DNA from: Amphiura filiformis
Lineage: Eukaryota; Echinodermata; Ophiuroidea; Amphilepidida; Amphiuridae
Length of the DNA stretch: 64,000 bases
Direction of reading: 5' to 3'
Assembly: GCF_039555335.1 (NCBI RefSeq)
Contig: NC_092629.1
Location: 6,557,432-6,621,431 of the forward strand
Shown here: positions 23,346 to 54,760 of the stretch, piece by piece
Layout of the letters: each line of letters opens with the position of its first letter
Numbering within the stretch: the stretch's first letter is position 1
Notes under the pieces: generated by a model
What the model was told of the DNA's origin: nothing
What the model saw: the letters and a program-made list of their open reading frames with translations, nothing else
The model's database searches: none
Program-made: the position numbers and the translations under genes

Positions 23346-24308
23346 CAACTTAATCCAGGGGGGGGGGGGATTTTTACAAGCCATGTTTCAACTAACCCCA
23401 CCCTATGTTTCAACTTACCCCAGGGGTGGGGTTAGTTGAAACACTTTTTTTCAAATTTTCAAATTGGATTATATGAATAATCATAAGCAGGTCCAATAAA
23501 GTTTAAGGCTGTATTTGTAGCATGTATGTTTATACTGATATGGTTCTAAAGTGTTTCTTGAAAGTAATCGGTTTGCGTTAAAAAGACGATTTTGTGAAAA
23601 ATGTTTCAACTAACCCCCATCTCCTCCTATATACTTGAAATCTATTGATAGATTTAAAGCCACAACATTTACATGTACTGAGGAAGACGACCTCAATATT
23701 TTTCAAAATTCTGTTTTTACATGATTATAATGTACTTTATTTTATACCCTGCAAAATTCAAGACTCTTGGGTGCTGTAGTTTATAGTCACAATCTGAGAT
23801 TTTGAATAAAACGCAAGAACCATCATTTATTATTACAATGGAAATATTAGTCAAACACGCACTCGATGTTCAAACACACAGTACACACATGCGATACACA
23901 TAAAGGATCATGTCGTAGCACAACCAAATGGAGTGACACACATTGATCTACATCAGCGCTGGCAGTGGCAGTGAATTCGATTTTCTTTGCTTTACCTCAA
24001 TTGCTCAGCTTAAAACTAAAAAAGGACATGACAGTAAAAGCTAACATTTTATGGAAAAGAAATACTAATCTATTTTTATGGAAATGTCATAATTTTTGGC
24101 TTCAAATTACACTAATTAAGTTACAATTTATAACAATTCCTTATTCATGCTAAAATATTAAAATAGAGCCATTCACAAACAAAATTACAGGGGGGCCGGG
24201 CCTGATGCAAATAAAAAATTCACACATTTTTTCAGGGCCCCCCTTTTGGACCTAAAATTATTTTCAGCCCCCCCCCCCCCTATTTTGATTTTGGCCCAAT
24301 GCAAAATA

Positions 24309-25132
24309 AACTCCTCAACAAAAGTTTGGAAAGTTTTTTCAAGCATCTGTATCTCCAATTATTTGAGACATATTCATATCGTGTTGCATATCACTGGATA
24401 GCTACAATACTCCCCTTTACAATGACACCCCATTTGAAACAATAACATTTTTCACGGCTGAGTACATGCCTTGTGATTGTAGTGGGGTTTCAAAATGAAT
24501 TTGCCAAATTTACTATTATTCTGTGCAGCAAGCTGCAATCCCATAACTTCACAATCTGGGACCTAATGCAATCCTCCAAGATGACACCGCCGCCCCACAT
24601 AGCCACGGTAGTCAACGACTACCTACAGAATATGGGAGAGAGTCAAAATGGCCTGCCATCAGGCCAGACCGGGGCCAGACCTCATCCCGATTGAACACTT
24701 GTGGGACCAGCTTGATCGCGTTGTGCGTGCCAAAGTAGCCCATAGGCAACAACATTGAATGACCTCAGCGCATTTAATCCTTGTGGAAGAATGGAATTCC
24801 ATCCCACAGTAACGTGTAACCAGGTCGGTAAGCAGCATGAGGAGAAGGTGCCTGACTATTGTGGCTGCCTGTGGTTTTCCACCCGCTATTGAGGTTAGTG
24901 GCTAGCTTTGTTTGAGCACAGAATAATGGTCAATTTGGCAAATTCATTTTGAGACCCCACTACATTCACAAGGCGTGTAAAAAAAAAAAAAAAATGTTGT
25001 TGTTTCAAATGGGGTGTCATTGTAAAGGGAGTATTGTAGCTATCCAGTGATATGCAACACGATATGAATATGTCTCAAATAATTGGAGATACAGATGCTT
25101 GAAAAAACTTTCCAAACTTTCGTTGAGGAGTT
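24309..25132. mobile_element. Tc1/mariner-type element, long TIRs, transposase remnant
   Basis: Flanked by TA on both sides. The terminal inverted repeats begin AACTCCTCAACAAAAGTTTG and extend for about 215 bp on each side. Between them (about 24540-24760, plus strand) is the decayed end of a DDE transposase: PPHIATVVNDYLQN, then, across a frameshift, PIEHLWDQLDRVVRA. It is an internal deletion derivative and cannot encode a working enzyme. Confidence 0.85.
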
Positions 25133-26149
25133 TATATACATGTACATACTGTCTGACTGTTACATGCATTTCTCTGGACCATAATTATGCCATAGTCTAA
25201 AAAATAATGTAAACTCATTCATATTCGATGAGAAAAATTGAGGTGACTTTTTAACCCCCCTTTAAGAGTGATACAAATTTTAAGCCCCCCTTTTTTGCCC
25301 CCCCCCCCCCCTATACAGCTATAGGCAAATCAGTTGTTTAACTTTGCTTTAATTGAACCTCAACCATTGATGATATGAATCCACCTCAAGATAATTCTGT
25401 ATAGTTTTGTGACCAAAAAGTTTTCCTCTCGTAAACGGCACTAAGCATGCTAAGTAGGCCTATCCGCCTATGCTATAATAATTGTAGGCCTATTATAGTC
25501 AAACACTTCCGCCCATGGTGTCAAACGCTTCGTTTAACATGTTTAATAACATACTGCAGTTACTGTCCGTTTTCCTATACACAATACACAGTGCTCTCAC
25601 CATTGACGCAGTGACCTCTACAAATGATGTATGTTGGAAGAATGGGCACTTGCCTAGTTAACATCACTGTGTGAAAAATAACCAGCCAATATTTAAATTA
25701 TTCTCCATACTTCTAGCAAATATATTTCTCTAACATGACCTAAAATTACAGCTAGGTTAGATGTTCAGAAATAGTCGCACTTTTGTAAAAATATGAGTGA
25801 GGGCAAGGCATAGCTAGCCAACTCCCGTGTTAATTGAATGGAGATTTGACCGAAAATATTGGTATCGGACCGCTCACTTCTGAAGGATGCCACAAAAAAA
25901 CGGTACAAGCTACATTTAAACTATTCTCTGGCAATCATCATGATGAGTTTCTTATATAGTATGCCGAAATTGGGTACTGTAGGTGATTGACAAAGGGTCG
26001 CACTTTTGTGTTTTAGGAAGGATATATGTAAACGACAGATAACACCAAAAATATGAAGAAAGTATTTCCAAACCGTGTTTTAAAGTCAACAATCATTATG
26101 TTACTCATTTTCAAGAATGCTGGTTAACAAAAAGCAGGCATTGTCTCAT

Positions 26150-26349
26150 NNNNNNNNNNNNNNNNNNNNNNNNNNNNNNNNNNNNNNNNNNNNNNNNNNN
26201 NNNNNNNNNNNNNNNNNNNNNNNNNNNNNNNNNNNNNNNNNNNNNNNNNNNNNNNNNNNNNNNNNNNNNNNNNNNNNNNNNNNNNNNNNNNNNNNNNNNN
26301 NNNNNNNNNNNNNNNNNNNNNNNNNNNNNNNNNNNNNNNNNNNNNNNNN
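26150..26349. other. Assembly gap (200 N)
   Basis: Exactly 200 N, a usual placeholder for a gap of unknown size. It cuts into the first visible exon of the protease gene. Confidence 0.99.
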
Positions 26350-43896
<17,547 letters not shown>

Positions 43897-44616
43897 TCAT
43901 GGTGAAAATTATAATGATTGTTGCCTTTTTCGCTTTCTTAACCTAAACGATATTAATATAAGATGAAATTGTCGAAACAACCTTTAATGTATATTGCGTT
44001 TTCAGATATAAGTAATAGAGAGACGTTTATAAGCCTATGGGTCGCGCCCTGCGACTAGTATACAGGTAAGAGCGCGCCAAAACCAAACGTGAAACAGTTC
44101 CAGGATGGGATAATCCCTTCCAAACTGCAGATAATCTACTATTTCCATGTGTTGGGTAGAGGCGTACCGATCGAGACTCGAATACCCAGGACAAATTTGA
44201 CCGAAAGTTGTAATGGGCATCTTAATTTAATCCGGTTTTAAGCCAAAATTATTCCGCTAATTTTGACCCATACTAGCGTTAAAGATGCAACAAATTTTCG
44301 CGTGCTTCTTGCGCATTTGTACCGGTAAAATTATTTCAATAGCAGGTCAGCGCCCGGGGGTCAGCGGCGAAATTTGAAAATATTGCCCCCCGGTAGCTCC
44401 GTTACGCCGATGATATTGGGTCGGATCAACTTCAGTGTTTGATCATGTTGATTAAAGTACCAGAAACAAATTTGTTTTATCTTTGGATCGGCTGTCGATG
44501 CTGCTTCGATCAACTACTAATCAGAATTAAGGCTAAATTTATATTGGCCAATATCACTACAGGTTCAAATTACTGTTTTATCACAATTAACATTAGTAAA
44601 TTAATTGATTTCATAA

Positions 44617-44722
44617 AGGATCGACAAAGCATCGATGGTCGATCGAAAGATGAAAACTATCAATGCCAAATCAATTTGATCGACCAAACATCGATGGTCG
44701 ATCGAAAGATCGAAGTAATTTG
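44617..44722 (+). repeat. Short direct duplication with ATCGATGGTCGATCGAAAGA
   Basis: AAGCATCGATGGTCGATCGA at 44627 and AACATCGATGGTCGATCGAA at 44688 mark two copies about 60 bp apart. The core is partly self-complementary. Confidence 0.75.
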
Positions 44723-47700
44723 TTTATATTGCCTTAGAAACTAAACAATTTGAATTTTTGAATTCTCAATTCATACCTCAATTAAAGTACTCGAACTTTA
44801 AACTTGATTTTCTCCGGTTTTTTTTTAATATACCGGTGTTCAAATCGTTGTAACTTTGTAAACAAGTATTCCTGAAAAAAATTGGTGTCAGTTCCAATTT
44901 ACAATGTAATTATTATTTGAATGTAATGTTAAAGAGAAGTTTTGCACTGTAGCGGTGACAAGAACATGAGTGGTAGTTCATATATCATTAAATAGGCCCA
45001 CATGTTTTGGCGCAACGTCAGCCTTCTATTCTTCCAATCTTTTCAGAGGGCGCACCACCAAATCACTCCACGATTTATGTACCAGTGAAATTCAGTTAAA
45101 ATAGTCCACCGCTTATTTGAGCTTGTTGCGGCTTTAAATTCTAAGATAATTGTCAAAATTCGCCCGTTTTCAGCTCATTTGCTTCTGGCAAGTGTCTACA
45201 TGAAGGAATCTGAGAAAAAATCCCAATATTTTATTTCAGAGGTGAAGTTTTGGCGCAAATTTGAACAACGTCCGGTTTCAAAAATGAGTGATTTTTTAGG
45301 GTTAAATTTGAAATGGAGCCTTGATCTTTGGTTCGAGTTGTATTTTTTCCTGAATGTATTTTATGCTTTCTCTCCCCCACCAGCTCCAAGTACAGATAAA
45401 ATACAAAAAGCTGAAAAAGGAAAAAAAAAAAAAAAAAAAAAAAAAAGATTTGGACACCGTCGGCTTCCCCCGTGTATTATTCACCGGTGCCATTATCACG
45501 TGACTGTAGAAAAATGCTGCTGCCACCAGATATAGGCTAATTAAAACAGCGTATTACTATCAAGACTTATGTTTGAAAGCTGTCCTCAGATCGATGCGTG
45601 AAGTTTCCAGTCCATCACACTACGTGCTCTAATTAGTCCATGTCGATATTATCAAGACAGAGATTGCGTCTGATGACGTCATCTGTCAAAGTTGTTGATG
45701 ATGACCCGGCGGTAACGGCGCCTATTTTAAGCTTATTGTTAATTTTGCACTTTCAAACCGTACAAACCATCTCAAAAGTTAGGTCTTTATAGTAGGAAAC
45801 TTTCTTTAGCGGGGGCACCATGTCAACAATGCCTAGAAAAGTTGCTTTTTGCCTTGTAAAAGTACGTAATTTTTCGGCATTTCCTGGTATCAGGTCGATT
45901 CGGCCCAAACCAATTCGTCCACAGTTGACTTGGCCATATGCCAATTCATGCATTGGCCCCAAGCTAAGTCAGCCACAAACCAATTCGATATTGACCAAAA
46001 GGGATAAACGATTTAATATGTTAATGAATATAATGTGACCGTCCATCACGAAACAGCTGTAAAGTCGGCTGGCGGTCAATTTTGTTTTATTTCGTGTTTA
46101 GAAAATTTATCATAAGCTTTAAAATGAAAAATCATTTGACTCCAAACGATACCCAGAAGTAAAAAACAAGGGGGTTAAGTGCACAACGTACAAAAAAGTG
46201 ACTATATCTCATTAACCGATGATCCTACAGATATGCGACCACTAACTTTTCTGTTCCTTTTTGACATATGGCACGACTCTCTAAGATATTTGGTTAAAAA
46301 TTTAAAAAAGTGACTATATCTTATTGACCAATGATCCTACAGATATGCGACCACTGACTTTTTTTTGTTCCTTATGAAGTTATGACTAAGGAAAAGTTTG
46401 ACATATCTCACGACTCTGTAGGAAATGATGTACATCATCATCATCATACATCATCATTTTATTTTCATACAAATCGACCCCGGAAATCGACATACAAAAT
46501 ATATATAAAAGACACAACATTTGAATGAGGAGATGCTCAAAAGGCCTGAAGCGAGCACCCCCTTACACTGCCCCAACATACAATTACACAAAGCTAACAA
46601 ATAAAAGAAAGAGGAGAAGAACATGCAAAGAAAGAAGCAATATAAATATTTATAACATTTCATATCTAGACATTCCACAGTTCACAGAAGAAATTGATAG
46701 TTGGGGTGGAGATGGGTGGGGATGGGTGAGGTCATTATATAATGCCTAAATATTAGATGTAATTTTTTATTAGACTTTTCTTTATTTGTAACTTAAACTG
46801 GTTTACTGATTTTGCCATCTTTATATATTTATCAGTAATATTCCATTTCCTAGGACCGGCAGCTCACCAGAAGCCCGTGTTGTGAGGGCCACAATAACTG
46901 CCGCTACGTACCCCGCTACGTACAGATACGCGAACGCTGACTTTTTTTGTTCTTTATGACCTGAGGAAAAGTTCGACATATCACACGACTCTTTAGGATA
47001 TTTGGTTTAAAAGATAGAGGGTTAAGTGCACAAAGTACAACGAATTGGTTTGTGACCGAATGCAAGACATCAAGGCATCTAAATATACAGATTTGGTGTA
47101 AGAACAACGGTTATGGAGAAAATCACGAAATAGTTAAATTTGGCCAACTTTTTTTGTATGCCTACATCAATATACAGGGTTCGAATTAGCATGTGGGCGA
47201 ATTGGTTTGGGGCTGAATTGACGAATAGTATTGATATCGATATTGATATTTTTACCCACGTGATATTTCGATATGATGATTCGAATTGTCACGTGATCGT
47301 CAAACCTGTACTAAAGGTGTCAGTTCTGCAGGAACTGACACAAAAATTGTATTGACATGGGGTTTTCACTAATGTGGTGGCGCTTCGAATACGCTGAAAA
47401 TGAAAATTTAAGAATCACAAAATTGACCCGGGCCTACTTCAGACTGATTTTGCTTGATCGTATCACATAATGTGATGCAATCTAGCAAAATCAGTCGGAA
47501 CTCGGAAATATTTTTTTTTGTTTCCTGTTGTTTTGGAAACTCTTAAATTGCTCATATCTTTGGAACTGGTTGTTCAATTTCAATGGGATTTTCTGCAAAA
47601 CCAAGCTTTATACGTGCTTTTTACTATCTTATAAGAAACTGAAAATGCTTGATCGCATCACATATGTGTATATATTGGTAAACTGTAATGGGGAATGGCT

Positions 47701-50549
47701 CTTAATTAATTTACGCATGTATATACGCCTTTCCGCCATGGGTTAATTCTGAATTGACACTTAATTTGGGTGTACTTTGTCTTGGGTCCAATCTCTATCA
47801 AGGAAAGTTTGCTATATCTTTCTAAATATAATGATTGTTTGTTCTAGATTTGTGTTTCAGCGTTTCATATTTGAAAGAACTAATGTTTAATTGCAACATT
47901 TCGAAACCACAAACCCAAACTGGGTGCTACGATGTACAAGATTGGGCTACAGTATGCATTTTACCAAGTTGGCAATAGGTATTTCCTTCATTTTGACAAT
48001 GCATGACTTACTTTATTATACTCAAAAACGGATTTTATTATACTAGAAAGTTGTTTACGTGCATATAGGCTCCTTCACAGCCGGTTTCTGTCGTGTATGT
48101 TTGTGACTGAGCCACATGCAGACTGGGTTGCCAGGACTACCAGGACAAAGTATCTGTTTTTGACTATAACAATGTAAATATGAGCAAGGTCTGGATTTGG
48201 CCTCCTATCAGCTTTACTGATAACATGGCTAATTGGAAATTTGAAAATAAACACTTATTTTGTAAACAGATAATGCTCTGTGGTTATTTATGGATGGAAA
48301 CTTAGGAAATTGCTATTAATGAAATAATTAGTATATTAAACATACATTTGTTTTGTCAACGATGAAAATCCGTACACAAATAAGGTTTTTAGGAACCATT
48401 TGACATTAAACATTTTGAACAATAATTGCTCTATGAAAAGGATACAATTGCACCCCTGCTGATCCAGGCTACTGATAAGCTGTCAACAAGCTGTCAACAA
48501 GTAAAGTGTGACCACTAATTCAACAATAATAATGAGCATTAATCTGACAATTCAATATTGGTAAATGGTAAAACACAGAAAAGGTTAAAGGACAGAAATT
48601 TGGAGAGGTTATGAATAAAAGAGTTGAGAGGAATTCGAAGGAGTTAGATTGTTATGGACATGATGGGTTAGTAAGCGGGAGATGTTGAAGGTCAGGTCAA
48701 GGTCATCCGAGGAGAATTGAGTATAGATTGTCAGATTGTGGATAACAATTCTGCCCAAAATTGTTAAAGGTCATTTGAGGTCGACTAAGTATATATTGTG
48801 TTGGATTGTCAGAATGTTTATTAGGCCCTAAGCGTCAAAACATCAACTTCTATGGCAACGGGTGATACAAATTTGCTTCGTTATCAGACCTAATTATTCA
48901 AAACATTTAATTAGTGTTAATTAGCTGATTAAATACTTTCAAATAACTGACTCCAGAATTTTGTTGTTACTTACGTGGTCCGAAACATTTTGGGCAAAAA
49001 AAAATGTTTTTTGGGGGGATTTTCTCCAAAAATGAGAATTTTTGCCCCAATTTGACCTCACAGATGAATTCATCAAGCCTTTGCTATTCTAAATATGTAT
49101 ACTTTTATATATTTAGACCAATAATTTAGCAGTTATGTGGCCCAAACGTTTTTATAATTCCAGGGTTAAGACCACCCTTAACAGCGTTGCCATGGTATTG
49201 AGTGAGTGCAATGGAAAGTGAATTATTGCACTCGCGTGGAGTGCAATAGTAAGATGAAAATCTTTGTATGAGTTAAAGGTCCCCTGAAGATGAAAACATT
49301 CTGCCTATAAAACTTGTCCAAATATTAAGTTTTTTCTTAATATCTCAAAAACAGTTTTTGGGCCCTTCTTCCATTCAGGTATTCAATTTTACAAGTTTAG
49401 TTGCACGTACTGGGATGGCGTATAATGCACTGTGCTTACAACATGCTGAATAAGCAAAGCTGGTTAGTGCGCGTGTCGACAAGCTTGTTCCGAGACAACT
49501 CGGCCTGTCACTCCTATTTACCATGTTAATTAGCTTACAAGCTAAACCACAGAGCAAAAATGTCAAAGCCCATTGAATCATGTTAACCATGACCTATTTT
49601 GTGATGTTACTCGGGTAACAAAATACCCGACATACGGCAAACTATTCTTTGTTTAAAATGTTGTTCCAATTTAGCAGACTTTGGGACCATTTTGATAAAA
49701 CCGGAGCAGTTTTGATTGTTTTACCCCTTTGGACAAAGGTAGAGACCAAAATTTGACATTATTTTGATCTTTATGCCTATAACTCAAGAACTGAACATCG
49801 GAGATAGGTCAAACTATACTTTTTCTGAATTCTAATGAGAAGAACACACATTTTGTTATCCAGAATCAACCAATTTTGAAATTTGAATATTAAAATACTC
49901 CGATTTTGACATGTTCGTTTTGATAGAACATTAACAATTCAAATACAGATGATCATGACACAATCTAGGATGTTTCGTTACCTACGTAATGCATCAAAAT
50001 AGGTTACGGTCAACATGCCTCAATGGTACTTGACCTATTTTGCTATGTGCGGGCCTATAGACATAAAAATATGAGTTTTCACCCGATACAAACATCTGCA
50101 TTTCGATGGGGTAAAATGGGGGATGAGGCAGTCAGCTGGGTCGCACACCTTCAATCAAAGCAATCAAATCAAAGACAAAACATGATTTTACATTGTGTTC
50201 TTTATTATTTATTAATTCTCTAGCAAGGCTGTTGAATTCAGCTACTATGCTCAGTATGTGAATTTGGGAAGTTATATATTTATGTCGTCTTAGGTGTAGA
50301 CATCAGGGAGTTTCCGATTTCCACAATGGTTCTACGATGGTAAAACACCAAACCTTGTTGTCGTCGATTTTGTAATGTGTCATCGTCCAAATTCTACAAC
50401 ATGCGAAGAGTCTGACAACCGTCCCGATGACGACAACAATGTCTGCCATTTTACCATCGCAGAACCATCCGTCGTGGATATCGAAAACTCCCAATTATAA
50501 AGGATGACAAAGGACCAATCAATAGTGTTCAGTTACCAGGCTCAACATT

Positions 50550-50725
50550 GGGCTATTCTATTTGAAATCAATACACCCTCTGTCCTTAATCCCCTGCAAA
50601 GGGGGGTGTAGACTTCAAATGGAGTCAACCATTCCGGTAACCCCATTTACAATTCACACTCCCTGTGTGGGAGATTAAGGTCATGTTTTCCATAGGGGTG
50701 TATGGATTTCAACTGGAATAGCCCA
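50550..50725. mobile_element. MITE family A copy
   Basis: It starts GGGCTATTCTATTTGAAATC and ends GGATTTCAACTGGAATAGCC. Confidence 0.85.
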
Positions 50726-50973
50726 TTACTAGTTTACTGTCAAGTGGAAATTTTCGCAGTACATTAATTTTCGTGCTTTTAGCGCTCAATGCAGCTGCCA
50801 CAAAAATAAAAACACACAAATATGTTCTTTTATGTGTAGGTCAATGTAAGAAAACTCACAATTTAAAAACAAGTGAAATGGTTAAAAATCGGCAAAGTGC
50901 GAAAATTAACACACATGAAAATAACCACTGTTACAGTATTTCAGTATCTTATGAAATAAGAAGTCACTAATAT

Positions 50974-52700
50974 TAGGGATGACCAGCACAACAGCCCACT
51001 CATTTGGACATCTTTTGTGTTTACCATGCAGCACTGGACACACACATATGTGACATGATCAAGGGGAATGAGTCGCATGTCGGCCCTGGTCAAAAATGAG
51101 TTTTACACATGTTTCTAAAGAGGACATTTAGAGCATTCAGAAACTGAAAACCCCATGTTGATATGACTTTTCTTAGTGAAGTTACGTCAATTTATCAATC
51201 GCTGAAAACAATATAAAACAAAAGAATTTTAACACTTTCTTTGCCAATATCTCAAAATCAATATTAGCGACACCCGACTCATTTCCCTTGATCGTGTCAC
51301 ATATTTCAATGGGGTTGTCCATGCAGAGACTATCTTACTGAACTGACCAATGGATCTTGCTTGAGTGCACACACAATGCATCCAGTATTATTATTATCAG
51401 GCTGTTTGTCAGATAGGCAAAAACATGTTTTGAAAAAGTCCAAATATGCACCCCTAAATATCAATCAATATATCTATAACTTGGCCAATCAGCTGACAGG
51501 AAGTCACCCTCTGGTAAAACCGAGTTTATGGTTTCAACTCCCCATAATTTTACGTCCACAGCTAGCTAAAGTGAAATCTACAGGTTATTTGTATAAAAGA
51601 GTGATTTTACTGTAAATTTTCTCCAAATTCCAAGAAATATTAGGTCAGTAAACTTTTTGTATACTATACTATATATATTTATCTAATTCCATGAGCAATT
51701 TCATAAAATTTCATTACTATTTAGGGGTGCATATTGGATGATGAAATTTAGACCCTCTTTAATCAATTCAGAATTATGCAGTACCGTGAGCCTACATGCA
51801 CAATGTATTCTGCAATGACCATGGTAATATCTTAATATTGCACATGAAATTGGTTTAATATTATTAATATAATATACATAACTTTACTCATCCAATATAA
51901 CTTGGAATTTAGAGAAACTTTGCAGTAAAATCAGATTTTGATGCAGATATACTGTAGATTTCACTTCAGCTAGCGGTCATTAACAATCACATAGTTCATA
52001 TGTCTAACACGCCATGAGAAACTGAGCGCATGGATGAGTCTCATGTGTAAAAAATGTATCACCAAATTTTGATAACTTGTTAAAAAAAAAAAAAAACATG
52101 TAATTAAGTTGATCTGTAGTGGCAAATGTTTATGCAAGGTTTCCGAATTTTGCACTTTTTTGCAAAATTCGGATACCTCACACAAAAAATCGTCACTACA
52201 AATCAACTTTATTACATGTTTTGTGACTTAAATAACAAGTTGTCAAAATTTGGTGATACATTTTTTTGGTCAAATTTGTTCATAATTTTTCTTCCATGAC
52301 TGCCATCTTGGATTTGTACAAAGAAATATAGAACAAAAAGGCAATTTCACAAGACCAGATCTCTGAATGCATTTATGAAAAGCCGTATTTATAAACGATT
52401 TCTTCTTGTGAGTATTTGTATAAATCATGTAATCCATTTTCAAGGGTTACTGAAAAGGTGTTTTTTGAAAATACCTTATTTGAAACTGGAAATTATTAAA
52501 TTTTGTGCCATTTTCCCTTGGTGTCCATAATCTGTCCAAACTGCCTATTCAAAACACGCATATAAAATTGGCCATAACTTCAGAACCATTTATCCTATTG
52601 AGGTCATTTAAAGACTGAAATGCTCCATTTAATGAGCTCTTTAATATAATGTATGATTCTACAATACAGGAGAAACTTCAAATGTTCATGGTCATCCCTA
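50974..52700. mobile_element. Non-autonomous TIR element with CTAATAT target duplication
   Basis: The ends are TAGGGATGACCA and TGGTCATCCCTA, flanked on both sides by CTAATAT (50967-50973 and 52701-52707). Depending on the exact end, the duplication is 7 or 8 bp, closest to hAT. It is 1.73 kb long with no transposase recognised. Confidence 0.72.
52053..52270. repeat. Long inverted repeat inside the 50974-52700 element
   Basis: Left arm ATGTATCACCAAATTTTGAT and AGTTGATCTGTAGTG; right arm CACTACAAATCAACTT and CAAAATTTGGTGATACATTT. The loop has mirrored CCGAATTTTGCA / TGCAAAATTCGG. Confidence 0.85.
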
Positions 52701-53104
52701 CTAATATCTATTAAAAGGCCTAATGGTGCAGGAGCCTGAATCTTGATCTAATCCTTTAAATCTTTATCATGTAATGCATACGGAATAAATCCCAAATATG
52801 CAGGGGAATAGATCGGGATAAAGGTAATTCGCTGTCGTAGTGCATGTTAGTAACCACTGGTTACTGGTTCAAGCCTGGGCTCATACACCTGTCCCGAATT
52901 ATGATATGCCATAGGCTTTGTGTTGTGATCATTTCGATCCGTGGTTTGTAACAAAGAAAGCGTGAGCCAGTTGACCTAGCAACAGTCATATTCTAACGTA
53001 CACTATGCCAGCGAATTAGCAGTGATCACCACGAAAGTGTAAAATATTCAAAATGATGAGTAGGAATATTTTTAAAGTAAAGATCTGAGCCTAATTCTCA
53101 TAAA

Positions 53105-53288
53105 AGTGCATCTTGTCTCAAGTTGAGAGTAACGTCATGCATGTATTTCAGTGGCAGTTTTGAACGTGCACACTAACCTAATCCTGTGGGGTGTATACAC
53201 ATGCGTAGAAGTGACGTTGGTCGGTACGCTGGTGATGCAACCATGTGAACACAATGGCGACACTCTTAACTTGAGACAAGACACATTA
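53105..53288. mobile_element. Short inverted-repeat element with CTTGTCTCAAGTT arms
   Basis: ATCTTGTCTCAAGTTGAGAG at the left pairs with CTCTTAACTTGAGACAAGAC at the right; the spacer is about 130 bp. Confidence 0.75.
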
Positions 53289-53330
53289 TGTTGTAAAATT
53301 GACCAAAACAGACAAGTTTAAATTCTATGC

Positions 53331-53513
53331 ATCTACCTCCAGTCACTAGCTTTGAAGTTCAGTGTGTGCTGCGTTGGCTTAGCGTGGTTCTTTGCGTGTA
53401 CATATGCGGCACGTTGATCATGCGCGTAAAAGTATGTACACACACCAAGTAATGCTAAGCCAACGCAGCCACACGCTGTACTTCAAAACTAGTGCCAGTG
53501 ACTGGAGGTAGAT
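53331..53513. mobile_element. Inverted-repeat element with CTACCTCCAGTCACT ends
   Basis: CTACCTCCAGTCACTAGCTT and TGCGTTGGCTTAGC at the left; GCTAAGCCAACGCA and AGTGACTGGAGGTAG at the right; arms of about 60 bp. Confidence 0.82.
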
Positions 53514-53559
53514 ATATGGACTATATTGTCCCTACTGACGAAAAAAGGCTTCCAACATT

Positions 53560-53754
53560 GGGCTATTCAGTTGAAATCCATACACCCCTGTGGAAGACAT
53601 GACCTTTATCTCCCTCACGAAGGGGTGTGTAGATTTCAAATGGGGTTACCTGAATGCATGACACTATTGACACCATTTGAAATCTACACCCCTGTGTGAG
53701 AGACTAAGTTCATGACTTCCACAGGGGTTGTATGGATTTCAACTGGAATAGCCA
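53560..53754. mobile_element. MITE family A copy
   Basis: It starts GGGCTATTCAGTTGAAATCC and ends GGATTTCAACTGGAATAGCC. Confidence 0.85.
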
Positions 53755-53825
53755 ATACTGCATTTGTACTCCGGAGAGCAGTAAAGGTAGTGTAAACCAT
53801 TGACCCTGATGGGAATCTTAAAGGT

Positions 53826-54224
53826 AAATAAATAAAATAAAATAAAATAATAAATAAATTTTGGATTTATATAGCGCATTTTTCAGAGGATTCAAAGCGC
53901 TGTAATTTCGCTGCCAATAGCGAATCATCAGAATCCAATCAGAACGCATCAACAAGACCCGTTGTAGCCGAACCTAGCACAAACCTATCTGCACCAATTA
54001 CTGTGCAGCTCTCTAAATTCCATTGGGTGAAGGAAGTTTTTGATAACCAAACAACTAATCACTGATTTTGAAAGCAGGAGGAAACTGGAGATCCTGGAGA
54101 AAACCTACGAGAGCGAGCATGTGTCAGGATTAACCAAATGTACATACAGTCCTTGGGCATGGTCGGGGCTTGAACCCGCCACTCAGTGGTGCAAGGGAAC
54201 AACCACTGTGCCAACTCGCTCTCC
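53826..54224 (-). mobile_element. SINE with tRNA-like head, AAATA tail
   Basis: On the minus strand the head reads GAGCGAGTTGGCACAGTGG (A box), then GGCGGGTTCAAGCCCC (B box). The body ends AGCGCTTTGAATCC ... GCGCTATATAAATCC, and the tail is (TTATT)n seen as AAATAAAATA on the plus strand. This is a full-length pol III retroposon. Confidence 0.82.
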
Positions 54225-54760
54225 CTAAGTACCCATCACTGCCATGGTGCAAGGGCAGTTTCCCCCATGGAACATTAGGGTTAATAAAGCAGGGTGGTCT
54301 TTGCAGTTAATGTGGCTTCCAATAAGCTTCCACCCCCACCCCTTGCCCTTGCTTTTATTTATTTTCAAAATTGACCCCTAATTGATAACAACCTCTCCCC
54401 CACCCCAAATGAAATTCTTGAAAGACCTCACTGGGTTAGAGTTAAGGTTTGATTCGGTACAGTGAAACTCATTTCATGTTAGACATGGAGAATCTTATTT
54501 GCGACAAAGTAAACATTCAATACCCTTTCTGTAAGGTGCTAAATAATTGATTCACAGAGCGTAGGTAGTGTATATAACGAAAATGGGTGGCTTTTTGCAA
54601 TTTACAATATATGACACAATCTGGTCCATGGAGGCCATCGGCAGCAAATTTGAAATTGAGATCAAGGCAAAAATATGGAGTAAAAATAAATAAAATACAT
54701 AAGAAAATAAACATCACAAAACTATGTATGCTAGACCTTTGGTGTTTTTAGTATGATAGC

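Larger units (their letters stand above)
20430..26149. other. Region without an intact gene between TRIM-NHL and the assembly gap
   Basis: It holds the minisatellite at 21520-22010, the LINE relic at 22430-23345, a GTTTCAACTAACCCC hairpin at 23384-23441 and the Tc1-type element at 24309-25132, with C-rich runs just outside it at 24271-24282 and 25299-25310. From 25640 to 26149 I see only AT-rich sequence with two TCGCACTTTTGT copies. The 5' exons of the protease gene could lie here or in the gap, but none is recognisable. Confidence 0.5.

Noticed and set aside
44439..44744. 101-codon frame after the protease gene
   Set aside because: It covers the ATCGATGGTCGATCG duplication, with no domain or splice context.
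45179..45535. Open frame of 118 codons with a poly-Lys run
   Set aside because: The Lys run is a poly-A tract, flanks look like repeat sequence, and nothing resembles a known domain.
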